From Trebouxia sp. TZW2008 (lineage: Eukaryota; Chlorophyta; Trebouxiophyceae; Trebouxiales; Trebouxiaceae), in contig BDIU01000043.1 of NCBI GenBank assembly GCA_002118135.1, positions 149,485-213,484 on the forward strand: a DNA stretch of 64,000 bases, given 5' to 3'. Position 1 is the stretch's first letter, and each line of letters starts with the position of its first letter. Under the pieces are notes generated by a model, which saw only the letters and a list, made by a program, of their open reading frames with translations, had not been told where the DNA came from and did no database searches. Positions 51,499-63,268 of this stretch are shown here, one piece after another. Both the position numbers and the translations under genes were made by a program.

Positions 51499-52773
51499 AT
51501 GTCCAGCGGCGAGCCTTTTGATCATCTGTTCAAGGTATGTGCATGCAAGAGGCGGTGCAGCAGAGTCAAAATGCAATCAAATCGCTGTGATGAAAGCGAT
51601 TTGCATATGCAGATCCTTCTTGTCGGGGACTCGGGAGTTGGCAAGAGCTCGCTGCTTATGCGATTTACAGCTGGGCAGTTTGAGGAGTCAAGTGTCCCCA
51701 CAATAGGTGCAAAGGCATCTGCAAACTGCCGAATTCTGCTGAACACAACACACTCTTGTACATAAACAGCTTGCTTTGACTTCACACAAATCTCGTTGCC
51801 CCACATGCAGGTGTCGACTTCAAGCTCAAATTTGTGACAGTCAAGAACAAGAGGCTCAAGCTTACAGTCTGGGACACAGCTGGGCAGGAAAGGTTCAGAA
51901 CGCTCACCAGCAGCTACTATAGAGGAGCGCAAGGCATCATATATGGTCAGTTTGCAGAACCTACTCCTGTGGTGATTGACTCAAGTTAGCATGAATCACG
52001 TACAGCAAGACGCTGCTTGTTTTGCATCAATGATACTCCTACAAGTGCAAATGGCCCAATCATTCTGGCATTATGAACAGCAAGCCAATATACAAGCTGC
52101 AACCATGCAGCACACAAGAGCCATTGAAACATCGCCCAATTTTGTGCAGCAGGCATGTCTACTGACTTTGGCTTTGCTGACTATGTTGGTTTCATACAGC
52201 GTATGATGTCACCAGGCAGGAGACATTTGAAAGCCTAGATGACATATGGATGCGAGAGGTTGACATGTACAGCACAGTCGAGGACTCTGTCAAGATGGTC
52301 GTTGCAAACAAGCTTGACAAGGTGACTTCATTGCGGATCTTGTGCAGTCACAATGGACTTGACGTCTGTCAGCCATTGCTCATATGCCATGCACAGCTGT
52401 TGCGCAGCAAAAAGCCCTTCAAGAGCAACACATGGACAACAATCATCATCAGCACCCAGCAACATTGCATGTCCAGGATGTGTCTTTGTAGGCACTCTTG
52501 ACAACAGCAAAAAGCACACTGTCATATTGTTGAAGTGTTACTCACGTGCAGGAATCACAAAGGCAAGTTACTAGGGAGCAGGGACAGGAGTTTGCTCGTC
52601 AGCATGGCTGCTTGTTTGTGGAGACGAGTGCAAAAACTAATCTAGCTGTTTCGCAAGCATTTGAGGAGCTTGTGCTCAAGATCTTGGACACACCAAGCCT
52701 GCTTGATCAGGGACCTGGGACAAAGCTGCAGGCCTCAAAGGAGAAGCCATACTCATCAGCATGCTGTGGTTGA
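51499..52773 (+). CDS. RABC1: Rab GTPase of the RABC / Rab18 type
   Basis: Small GTPase directing vesicle or lipid-droplet/ER traffic. Five exons join in phase (51499-51534, 51613-51706, 51811-51945, 52200-52321, 52552-52773), giving 202 residues, normal for Rabs. The G boxes are all present: [14 protein letters not shown] (P-loop), [11 protein letters not shown] (switch I Thr), [28 protein letters not shown] and VETSAKT. The C-terminus SSACCG has paired cysteines for geranylgeranylation. Switch I GVDFK and the overall spacing fit Rab18/RABC better than Rab1 or Rab8. It shares a divergent promoter region with the SAM-domain gene. Introns are short and free of exon echoes. Confidence 0.96.
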
Positions 52774-53217
52774 GCATTAGCAGCCATCTGTGACATGGCT
52801 GAATTGCATCTATCCTGTACCATATTGTCAGTGTCTTTATAAGTTAGGACTTGCAGCTTGATGCATGTCTTGCAGACGTTGTCTCCTGTTTTGCTCAGAT
52901 TGACCAGGCATTACAATGACATTTTCATTGAATTTGCTCGTGACATAATGAGTTCATGCGCCATTTACCTGTGACTGTCGTCAAAAAGCAGCTGTAATTG
53001 CATGCGAAATACTTTACATGAACATCAACATTGCAAATCGCCATCTGGGATCCGAAACAGAATGTATTGTTTGAACGTGTGCATTTACAGACGAAACAGC
53101 GAACAGTATAAAGCAGTTTAAGACCAGCCAAGGTGTGATCAAGTCATCACAACTTCACATAGCAACTACATCTGCAAAAACAGGGAACAGCATGTTGGGC
53201 AAAATTGAGCAGTTTGT
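52774..53217. other. Convergent RABC / RS-gene intergenic region
   Basis: 444 bases between two stop codons; a TGTAA pentamer is at about 52992. AT-richer than the rest. No gene was recognised. Confidence 0.5.
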
Positions 53218-56200
53218 CTAAGTGAAAAGAATGTCTTCCATTTTCTGCTTCTTCTTTTTGTCAGCCTCGCGCCAAACAGTGTAGAGCAGGAAGGCCTCAA
53301 CCTGCATTGGCAAGAAGTCGGTAAATGTTCCTCGACATGGCATATGACAAGGCCCATCAGCAGCACAGCTATCAGCTCATCACTAATCTTGCTGTGTGGA
53401 CTATGAAAGAAGATAATCTTGCGTGCAGATTTTTGCATTCACTTGATGTTGCAATGTTGCAATTGCAGAAAGCATGACAATCTGACTGTCTAGCCTGAAG
53501 CAGATCTAAGCAGTCTCAAGTTTGAAGCATTTCAATCATAAACACAACTGCTTGTAGAAGCAATCAGCACCTTTGATCTGTCTTTGCGTGCTTTCAGATC
53601 TGCCAGAGTGTCCCTCAGCCTTTGCAAGGTGACAGGGCCATACACGTGGGTCTGCAATCAGCGTTACACTCGTCAAGATCACCCGGATAACATGCTGAGT
53701 GCGAGAAACAAATGACACGGCACTTAGTCTTGATACTAGCTAAAGCAGGGAAGTACCCGTTGAGTATAACAGGATATAATTGGTAGACAAGTTTGTGCAG
53801 GTGGGCTTGCCAGACAAGTGATGCACAAAGATGCACAATGCTCTGGTTGTGCAAGGTGCCTAAGCAGATGCAGCAGGCATGAAGCCATCCATGACGTTCA
53901 GGAGACGCCTTACAAGCAGCAGCGACAGGTGCGCAACAATCAGCAGCAGCAAATCATGGTCTGAGACTGCTGACAAGCGTGAACAGCATACCTTGTCCTG
54001 GTACACCCATTCCTTCCTCTTAGATGTCTCAGGATCTGCTACCTTGCCGTTGCGCACTGAGCTTTGCCTCGTAGCTGGCCGTTTTGTATCAGCAGCTTTG
54101 GCATGTCTGGCATCAGAGCTGTGCTCCCTTGCAGCTTTGCTGCGCCTCTCTGGGAGGGGTGACCTGCTGCGAGAACGCTTCTGCCCTGTTCTGCCACCAG
54201 AGGGTCTGTCTGAACCCTTGTCAGCAGAGGGCCTGTCTAAACCCTTATCAGCAGATGGTCTGTCTGAAGCCTTGTCAGAGGCGCGGGCAGCCCTTGCATC
54301 AGCTGTTGCTGCTGACTTGCTGTGGCCGTCAGCCTTGCCGTTTGCCTTGCTGACCTCAGACTGCTTGCCTGACTTGGCCTCTGCCTTGCTGACAGCGTTG
54401 TTGTCAGCTTTCCTGGTCTGGGCTTCACTGCTTGATGGCTTGTCTGGAGCACTACCATTGGCATCAGCTGCAGCACGGAAACACATGTTCAGTGCTTGCC
54501 TTTGTGCATGGATGCACACTTGGCCAGAGAGCAGAGTGTGCTCATGATTGCTAATCAAGACATTCCACACACAATGTGTGCAGCGCCTCAAGTAAACAGC
54601 ATTCGCTCTGCACATGACTTACATCAGCAATTACTGTGGAGGCCTTGCCACCTGAGCCTCCTGCCAACCCAGCGTGTGTCATGTTTAGCACATAACGCAC
54701 AGGCACACTGCAATGTCTGTGACATAGGCACATACATGACTTGGGATATAGGTCTGAGCATGATAACTTAACAAAAAACACTAGGTGGACCTGGCGTGAC
54801 AACAGGTGTAATCTCACCAGCAGCACCTGAGGTCTCAGCCTTGGGGGCCAGCTGGGGCTTTGGAGGAGGCAGAGGCAGCTTTGGAGGCATTGGCAACTCT
54901 CCATTGGGCAAAACAGCAGCTGCCACCTTGCTGTCAGAAGGGAGACCATTCTGCTGCTGGGCACTGCTGGGCCTGCAGAAGCAGTAGATAGTGTCAACAC
55001 ATGAATGATGACTATACAAAGGCACCCTTTGGGAATGCCAGAGACCGCAAAAGGGTTCGTAACGCAGCTCGTCCTTTGGCAAACAGACAGCAAGGGCCCC
55101 ACACACGTATGTTGTTAAGAACAAACCTGCTGCAGTGCAGAGGCGACTGACTCGTACAGGCTGGCACAGCTCTGCATTCCAGACAATCACCTTGACACTC
55201 AGATTAAGGCTAGACCTGGCTGTGACGCATTTGGTCGCAGTGACAATGAAAGTAATGCTAATGCACATCGTTGTCATGTATACCCAACAACAGCATCACA
55301 GTGATATGGAACAATAGAGGCGGTGAAGGTCAAAATCCTCCCTTGCAGACAGCTTCTGATCTACTCAATGCAATTTGACACATTTGCTGATGAGTACATG
55401 GTTCAGAACTATGTCACGTGACATCAACAAACGGTGAAGGTCAAAGACAAAGCTGACCTGGGCGGAGGCATGGGCAAGCCATTCAATGCTGCTGAAGAAG
55501 GGCGGGCGGGTGGCAGCGGCAGCTCTGCCACTGCTTGCTGTGCAGGTCCCTTTGCCTCTGCTTCATTCCCTCTACCTGCAAAGCCCCACACATGAACCCT
55601 TGAAGACTTGAAAAAGGTCTCTCAACATCAGAATTCTCAAGTTGGAATATCTGTCTTGTAAATTGTAAGCAATCAGGCACCAATGACATGCAGATGATCT
55701 CAATACTTGCTCTGCAGCAGGCTCCTGAAGCACATGCAACCATGCAGCATTTGGCTGGGGTATGAAAGCTCAGATCAGGTGACCCGTGAGCTGAAGCACC
55801 GTGGCGCATGTGGGTTGCAATAATTTAAACAGATATGCCATGTCACTCAGCCAGGCATACCAGGTCATAGCATATCTGAGAATATTATTGTAAGTCCTGT
55901 GTGCCGTGGGCGCCTCAGCCTTAGGGGCCACTTGCGTTCAATTGACAAGTTTTTGCTCCAGACATACTGAACTAAAGACAGCACCTGAGATTGCGCACTC
56001 ACAAGCTGCCAGGACTCCAAAGCAAAGTGCCAAGCGCTAGCAGCTCTTTGCGCAATGCTGCATATTGCACAACGCAAGAGCAGACAGCAGTTTCCCTGAG
56101 ACTGCATGTCAACACTTGCCAAGGCCCCAGAGCAAAGCTGGGAGCATTGGCAATACCTTGTGTGAAATGATCAAGATGGTGCATAACAAAAGGCATTGAA

Positions 56201-59200
56201 ACGCAGTCAGAACTATGCAACCCGGGTGGGTTATGATGTAAGAGCAATGTATATGCTGACCTGAAACATTGGTGGCAGGCGCCTTGCGCTTAGGGCTTCT
56301 AGCCTGCTCAGGTGACCGGCTGCGCCGCTTCACACCAGCTTGCTTCTCAACCACAACATCACGCCTGCTACTGGACCGCCGCTCAGCTGGTTTGGCCTCA
56401 GCTCTACTGCTAGGCCTGCCTGCATCCCTGCTGGCCCCTGCCTTGCCTTTGTCACTGGCTGCTGCCTTGCCCTTGTCACTGGCATCTGCCTTGCCCTTAT
56501 CGCTGACCCCTGATCTGCTCTTGTCACCGGCTATTGCCTTGCCCTTGTCACTGACTGAGGCCCTTCCCTCTGAGGGCTGTTCCCGGCTGCTACTAGGCTG
56601 CTGCTTGCTACCATTGTCCTGCTTGTCAGCAGCATCTCTGTGGCAGGCGCCAGCATCTGAGGACCTCTTAGCAGCAGACTCCTTGGGTGCTGATGCCCTG
56701 TCTCTGGTACTGCTCGGCCTGTCTGAGGCAAGTCTGCTGCTGTCCTTCCTGCCATTGTCTGCCTTGTGGGGATCATGGGTTGTCGCAGCGGGCTGCTGAC
56801 TGGACTGACCGCGCTGGAAGGGTCGTTCCCTCTTGGCCGGGGCTGTCAGGAAGCCTTGCTCCACATTCAGCATGGGCGAGCTGTCCCCAGTGCCTGGCTC
56901 AGCTTTGAAGTCAGGGTGAGCGTCAGCGTTAGGCAGTGTGGAAGCTTTGGCTGCCTCAGATCGCAGGTCCTGAACCTGTAACCCAGAAACCAAACATGAT
57001 GATCAAAGTTGGAGCAGCAACTGAAAACAAAAGCTACATTTGTCAGGCAGGCCAGCCTTGATTGCCACAGATCGCAGGTCTTGCACCTGTATCACAGAAC
57101 ATCATTGCCAAGGCTGTGTCTTAACTTCAGAAAAACAGCTACATCATGTCAATGGCATAGTAATGCAGCATCTGTTGCACAGAGCTTTTGATCCAAGGAC
57201 AGGCAGCTGTACAGAACACAGGATGCACTCGTCATGACAGCAGGTGTTGAGGTTCATGCTTTACAACCTTCCCTAAGGGAACACTCCTGATGTACAGCTT
57301 GCTAGCAGCAGCAATGGCTGCAGCATGCTGCTGCTGGCAGATGCACCTTGAAAGACGATCGAAGCAGCACAATATGCCAATGCTGTATGCAAAAACTTTG
57401 GTGAAAAGCCCTGAGTGGGTTGCACACAATGCACCTCAGCTTACATGCTTCAGCCCCAGCTAAGTTCAAAGTTGAATTGTGCCATGAAGCAGAACTAAGC
57501 TTTTTTGAATTGAGCTCGGGCTGAAGCGGGGGGCCAGGCAGCTCAGCATGCTCAGCAGACCTATACAGGTTGATGAAAGAGCCCTACATGCCAATGCTGT
57601 GCGTAATGCATTTTGTAAAAAAGCCCTGAGTAACTTGCACACCAGGCACTGGAGGCAAAACTCATTTTTGACCTGAGCTAAAATCGCAAAACCTGGCAGC
57701 TCAGCGAGTTGACAAAATTGATGCAAGCAGCGGTACATGCCAATGCTGTGTATCATGCATTGTGTGAAAACCGCTGAATGAGGTCACACAATGCACTCGA
57801 GGCAGAGTTTCACCTTTGCCTCGAGCCTAGGCTGAACTGGGGGACCTGGCAGCTCAGCGTGCCTTTGCTCTTTTGCCTTGGCCTCCATTGCAAAAGACCT
57901 GCTGGTCTTGCGCAGCTCATCATCAGCAGTTGACCGCCCTCCGTCTGCATGCCTGCCAGACCTCTGTCCATCCTCACGCCTGTCAGGGCGCTGTGCATCA
58001 TAATGCCTGTCAGAGTGTGACCGGCTTCTGTCTGTGGCCCTCTCAGGGTGGCGTGGGGCAGGTTGCTGACTTGGCCTTTGCCTGCACATCAACAGATGCA
58101 GCTCCATCAACACAGATCATGAAGAATATGTCCCGCCAGTCAACAGCACAATAGTTCATACAGGCTCGTTTGATCTCCTGACAAGCAAAGTCAAGTGCAC
58201 AGTATGGCAGGGACACAAACATTCAAGTCTGCAGCCGATTGCCAGACTGGAGAAACAGGCTTCATGTGGAATTTGAGGGTGGGTTTTGAATGACATGCTA
58301 TTTTGTCCAATGAGGCAGCAGCTGAAGCAAACGGCAAGATTGACAAGACCCACCTGCTGCTGAGCAGCAATACATTCAGCCACTACTGTATGAACCAATC
58401 ACATTGTTCTAAACATGCACAGATCACACCTGAACTTGGCACTCTTGCAGACAATCATGCTGAAGACAAAAGTCTGTACACCAGTGATCAACAGCAAACG
58501 AAGCTACTTGCTCATGTGTGTCATGAGCAGCACTGGCCCTTCAGCAACAACACTACAAACAGGAGTGGATGCTACTTGCCTGTGCATGTCATCAGCAGCA
58601 CTCTCCCTCCTGCCAGGGCTCCTGTTGTGAGGAGAAGCACGCCTGGCGGCTGGTGGCGGAGGAGGCGGTCTGAATGGCCCTTGAGGCTCCCGGTGCTGAG
58701 ATATTGGCTCCCTAGGCCGAGTTGGATACTCATGTGCGAACCTGAAGGCAAACATGCGTCACATGAGACACTTACAGATTTACAGAGTTGCTTGTGCTAT
58801 TGACAATGATGCTGCTCGTGTGTTGCTTGATTGGAAACTGCTGCTGCTGTTGCTGCTGCTGCTTGAAAGGCAACAATATAGTCATCATAAACAAGCTAGC
58901 AACTGGTGCAATGGCCACTTGTTGATGTACACCAGAAGCCAAACATGCTACAGAGCAACTTCATATTCAAATTGCTCCTGCCACTGACAACAATACTGCT
59001 CTTTGTCTATCTGACTTGGAAGCTGCTTGTCAGGTGTTGCTGCTGTGTCGCAGGCAATGACAACATGACTGCATGGTATACTAAACACTTTGGCGCAAAA
59101 GATACATGTCTGTGTGTTAAGAGCCAAACATGCTTCAGATCAATCATGCAAGTTGCTGCTGCCAATTACAAGCGATGCATCTCATGTTTTGCTTGTGTTT

Positions 59201-62200
59201 GACATTGAAGCTGTCTGTCAATGGCTGCTGCTGGTGAGAGAGTTGTTGACAGTATTGCTATCATGTTCACACATTTCTGCACGCATTTTCGCACAAATTG
59301 TAAGCACAAATGCAACAGTGTCATTCATCAACACAAACACGTAGAGGGTGTACATGCACAACTTCTACAATTATATGACATCCATGAGGCAGTCCGCCCA
59401 TTTTGCACCCAGTCCCTACAGCTGATGCAGGTATGTACTGACCTGGGAGCAGCAGCACGATGTTCTCGAGGCATCCTGGCGTCCTCCTGCAGGTCCCTGT
59501 AGCCCCTGGGGGCGGGGGTTGCGGGTCTGGGGGCATGCCTGGGTGCCTGGTGGTTAGCCTCACGCATGTCTGGCCTGCTTGGCCTGTCATCATGGTACAA
59601 GCCTTGCCTACTGAAGCTGGCAGACGGGTACAGGCCATCCCTGTCTGGCCTTGCTGCTGGGTGCATGTCCGCCCTATCATGGCGGGCGTCAAAATACCTG
59701 CATCATAAAATGACAGCACTGAAAGGCTTTGCAGACAAGAATTAAAATCGCCCTGGGGTCATGCTATAAGCCCTGCACGCTGAAGCTGGCAGATGGACAG
59801 AGGCCATCCCTATCATGGCGAGCATCAAAGTGCATGTAAGTCGAAACTCCAAAATGAGGAAGCCTTGAGGCTGTGAGGATGTCAGCGCTGTTGTGATGAG
59901 CATCCAACCATCTGCAGGACGGCATGACAAATCGAGGAAGCCTTGCAGCCGGATGCCCTATCATGGTGACAATAAAAATACCTGCAACACCAGATGGAAG
60001 ACTCAGGAAGCTAGGCCCTGCCGTGGCAAACATCAGTACCTGCAAAGCAACATGCTGGATTCAGAAAGCTTTGCCCTGTCATGGCAAGCATTCAGATACC
60101 TGCAGAACAAATGGCAGGACTTAATGAGCTTTGAGCAAAAAATTTCACATGCAACAATCTACAAGCTGGAGTGAAGCATCCAGGGTCGAAAGTATGTTTG
60201 TCCGAAGTATGTTGCCGCGCAGCACAAAACAGTCCTACAGCAGAGTTGCAAAGCAGCAGACACAACAGAGTTGTGCCATGCTTAGTCATGCTCAGATGTG
60301 AGACTTGGCATTGTAGGGCTGTGGTTGTCTCTGCATGTTGAAGAGGTGCTGCACATGTGTAGGACCATCACAGCAACATACATACATAATGTCATACAAA
60401 ATGCAAGCAGTGTGCAATCCTCTCTTGATGCAAGGACGCTCAAAGTCAAGACCCCAAAGAAGAAATTGGAGAGCAATCTCTGCATTCTGACTGCAATGAT
60501 CAGTCTGGGTATGCACAACTTGACTTCAAGATACAAGGACTGTTGAAGAACATTGCAACCGCTATCAAGAGAAGCAACTGTACCTGGCATCAGGCTGCTG
60601 AAGCCCATCTTTGTAGGGATAGTGACGTAGGGGCTCCTGCTGCCCAGGTGCACCCCAGCCTTGCTCATATGCATAAGGGTCACGCTCAAGCTCAGCAGGC
60701 CTGCCAGCATACTCCCTGTAGTGCTCCTGATCATGGGCATAGCTGGGCTCAGGGTAAGCTGCAGCCCTGCCTGGCGCTGCACCATAGCCAGGATCAGCGT
60801 ACTCTGACTCCCGATACACAGGCACGTTGTATCCACCATGCCTGGGTGCAGGCTCATGATACTCCTGCTGCCTGTATCTGTGGTCCATTGACATTGGATG
60901 CGAGTCATATGGGTGGCGATCACACTGGGTGTCCTCCCATGCTGCCTGAGGGGCAGTTGCGTGCAGTGGCGCCCTGCCCTGAGAGGGCCGAATCAGCGGC
61001 ATCTCAATTGCCTTGGCCTGAGACTTGCTCAACTCAGGCCAGTGCTCAAAGAACGGCTGATTGTGCTGGTGGCTGGGCATGCGTGGCGGGGGTGCAGGCT
61101 GCATGGGGTGACGGTCTGACTCATATGTCACATGCCTGGCAGGTGGGGGTGATCGAGGCCTCTGGGTGATGGTGCGCCTCAAAGGGGAGCGAGACCGCCG
61201 TGCAGGAGAGTAAGCTAGCCTGCCTGCTCTGGACCGCCTGCAACATCAAAAACTTTCGGTTTGTAAACCTTTTTTGGCTGTTGACTGAGTATATAATGAT
61301 TGCTTCAGCCTTGTTTTAAGGTAGCATGGCGGCGGCGCAATAAAACTTGTGACTGACTGCTTGAGATCGCAACTGCTTGGGGCTTGAAGCTGCATGCCGG
61401 CATTGGCTGTCTTGACTGCCAGTGTCTTTGGACGTAACTTTTTTTTAAGTGGTCCACAAATGCAGCAGAGCTACATGAGCATCAAAATTTCAACACTCAC
61501 GACATTCCAGATGAGTGCTCAAATGCAAGCTTTGGGGACCCCAACACAGCAGCGCTTCTTGCTGGAGAGCAGCAACAGCATGTGTTTGAAAATGTTGAGA
61601 TCTCAACAGCAAACAGCAATCAGTAGGTCATATGTAACACAGCTAGGGCAATCATGCTACTCACCTGTCAGCCTCAGAGAACTTTGGCACTACCACCTCT
61701 CTGCTGCGCGAGTCTGGGAGCCTGGCAGCTCGATGAGATCTTGAACGCTCAGCTGAGCGCTCACGATGCCGAGATGTGGCTCTGTGCTTTGGGCTCTGAG
61801 GTCGTGCAGCACTTCTGCCGCGGTCAGCAGGCTCTTGCTGGCCGGACGGCCTGTCCCCGCCTGAGGCTTTGCTCTTCTGCCTATCTGACTCTGAGCGGCG
61901 GGAAGGTGACCCACGACGGGAGGACTCACGGTGCCGAGAGGGCTCATCGTGGCGGGAGGACTCATCACGGCGGGTAGACTCACGGTGGCGGGAGCTATCA
62001 CGCTTGTCGTCCTGACCTTCTGTAGTCTTACCAGCATTGCTGCTGTTCCACTGATGCCAGGAGATCTTGGTATGCTCCCTAGCAGAGGCAGCCTCTTTGC
62101 TGCTGGGCCTGCTGTCTGCATCCTCAGTCTGGGGAGCAAGCTGGGACCTGTCAAGGCAGAGGATGGTCTGAGAGTGTTATGAGATTGCGCGTACCTACAG

Positions 62201-62842
62201 CACCCTGGCAGAACCTCTATGCTGCCTTGGCTGCTTGCAAGCAGGCAGCGTCTGTTGAAAGCCTCTCACTGAAGAGACCAATCATGAGCTACAGTGGCTG
62301 CCAAGGAACAAAGCAGTTCCAGTGTGCTGTATTGGCTATCAGGCTGATGCATACGCAAGAGTGGATAGTGGAGCAGTTGCAGCTGCGGCCCCTCCGCATA
62401 TGGCCTCGACCATTTATCCCAGATGGACAAATGTAAGAAGCACAGACTCTGACAGCTGAGGCTGATGCGGACTGCTATTATGCGCTTGAGTGCACCCCTC
62501 AAAGTGCAGTAGTTTACTGCCTAGAGGTGTTGAGGTAGCAAGATGGTACAAAAAGTTGTGCTTGTGAAGCTTTGAAGGATCAGGCTGCTGCTGAATGCCT
62601 CCATGGGCCTCGCTGAGGCCCAGCTGACAACTCCAAGCGATGAAGTACGGGGACATGCTTGATAACGACAGCCTGAATCTTGCAGGCTGGGCAACAAACC
62701 TGGCAGGCGGGGACTGGTCATAGTCTGGCTTGGGCTGAAAGTCGTGGGACTCCTCATCGACGCCTGCTATCATCTCGTCGTCAACATGGAAGTCCAGCTC
62801 GTACTGAGCGGAAGTCAGAACTTCGCCGTCTAGTTCTTCCAT
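53218..62842 (-). CDS. RS-rich, intrinsically disordered nuclear-type protein
   Basis: Not assigned to a named family. The start exon (62842 down) reads MEELDGEVLTSAQYELDFHV and is acidic; an upstream in-frame ATG at 62905 is possible. Following exons are dominated by Arg/Ser/Glu/Asp: about 61700-62150 (HRERSAERSRSHRAARLP), 60585-61240 (RRTITQRPRSPPPARH and Tyr/Pro/Gly-rich sequence), 59440-59697, 58570-58745, 57810-58090, 56265-56980 (repeated VSDKGKADASDKGKAAASDK), 54800-54970, 53990-54475 (KRSRSRSPLPERRSKAAREH), 53570-53652 and 53218-53302. The C-terminus is folded-looking: THVYGPVTLQRLRDTLADLK, then VEAFLLYTVWREADKKKKQK. RS-type repeats suggest a role in splicing or RNA processing in nuclear speckles; this is inference. 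No RRM or zinc finger was seen. Confidence 0.78.
56440..56565 (-). repeat. In-frame SDKGKA repeat
   Basis: Five to six units of 27-36 bases coding VSDKGKADASDKGKAAASDK-like sequence. A comparable RPSADKG repeat lies at about 54205-54275 in another exon of the same gene. The encoded Ser-Asp-Lys-Gly pattern is charged and disordered. Confidence 0.85.
57055..57095 (-). repeat. Echo of RS-gene exon starting near 56980, acceptor edge
   Basis: Minus strand AGGTGCAAGACCTGCGATCTG copies the intact AGGTTCAGGACCTGCGATCTG, upstream of the exon. Two donor-edge scraps of the next exon upstream (57810-58090) lie at about 57650-57700 and 57515-57560, downstream of that exon. Confidence 0.75.
59795..60112 (-). 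repeat. Four echoes of RS-gene exon 59440-59697 acceptor edge
   Basis: Copies near 59798-59840, 59932-59980, 60012-60045 and 60072-60108. Each has the CTGCAG|GTATTTTGACGC-like start and CGCCATGATAGGG core; the nearest reads DARHDRDGLCPSASFS on the minus strand. All are upstream of the intact exon; the farthest copies keep the least. Confidence 0.88.
60408..60580. mobile_element. CAGT-ended MITE, copy F
   Basis: About 173 bases; the right end inverted reads CAGTTGCTTCTCTTGATAGCG and is flanked by TA. On the minus strand the preceding RS-gene exon ends GATGCCAG and the intron begins G-TA-CAGTTGC, so the element starts at +4. The left end (CAGTGTGCAATCCTCTCTTG) is more diverged. Confidence 0.75.
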
Positions 62843-63268
62843 CGCGAGGGTCTTGAAAAGCCAAAACCTCCAGGCACGCTGCTCTGCAAGCACGCCGGCA
62901 TCCATCCTCAAACTACATAGCTGAATATTTAAGCCAAAGCAGCAAGGATCGTTTGATAGCGACGCGAAGCAGCGGCACACGGGAGATGAGGTGAGACTTC
63001 AACAGCAGAGTATACCTCCTACTTGGCGAGACAATCTCTGGCACGAGCAATCATGCTCGAGAGGGCGGGACTAGCCGCATTCCTTCTCCTTTAAGACTGG
63101 AGCTCATGCGACACACACGATTGCGCAGCGAAAGGCCTCGCTTGCGATGTCGAGGGCTCTAGGCGGATTGAAAAGGGGCGTTGCGAAATGCCCTGCTGGC
63201 AGCGGTAGTTTTGGCTGTAGTGCTGGTATAAGCTGAAAGCGCTATTGACTGTGCGTCCGTTATGCTGA
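62843..63268. other. Upstream region of the RS gene
   Basis: About 425 bases between the RS-gene start and the retrotransposon, with scattered CG dinucleotides (AGCGACGCGAAGCAGCGGC near 62957). Likely contains the RS-gene promoter. No gene was recognised. Confidence 0.5.

Noticed and set aside
58810..59330. Possible exons in the (CTG)n-rich stretch of the RS gene
   Set aside because: It consists of about three decayed 170-200 base tandem units with Leu/Cys-rich readthrough and no RS-type coding; treated as repetitive intron.
4910..60580. The MITEs as introners (elements that are the whole new intron)
   Set aside because: The donor coincides with the element end, but the acceptor does not: each intron continues for 200-700 bases beyond the far end. 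Copy C has a TAAG at its far end, but the following DARS codons are found only at 20279. An introner origin followed by intron growth remains possible but is not shown.
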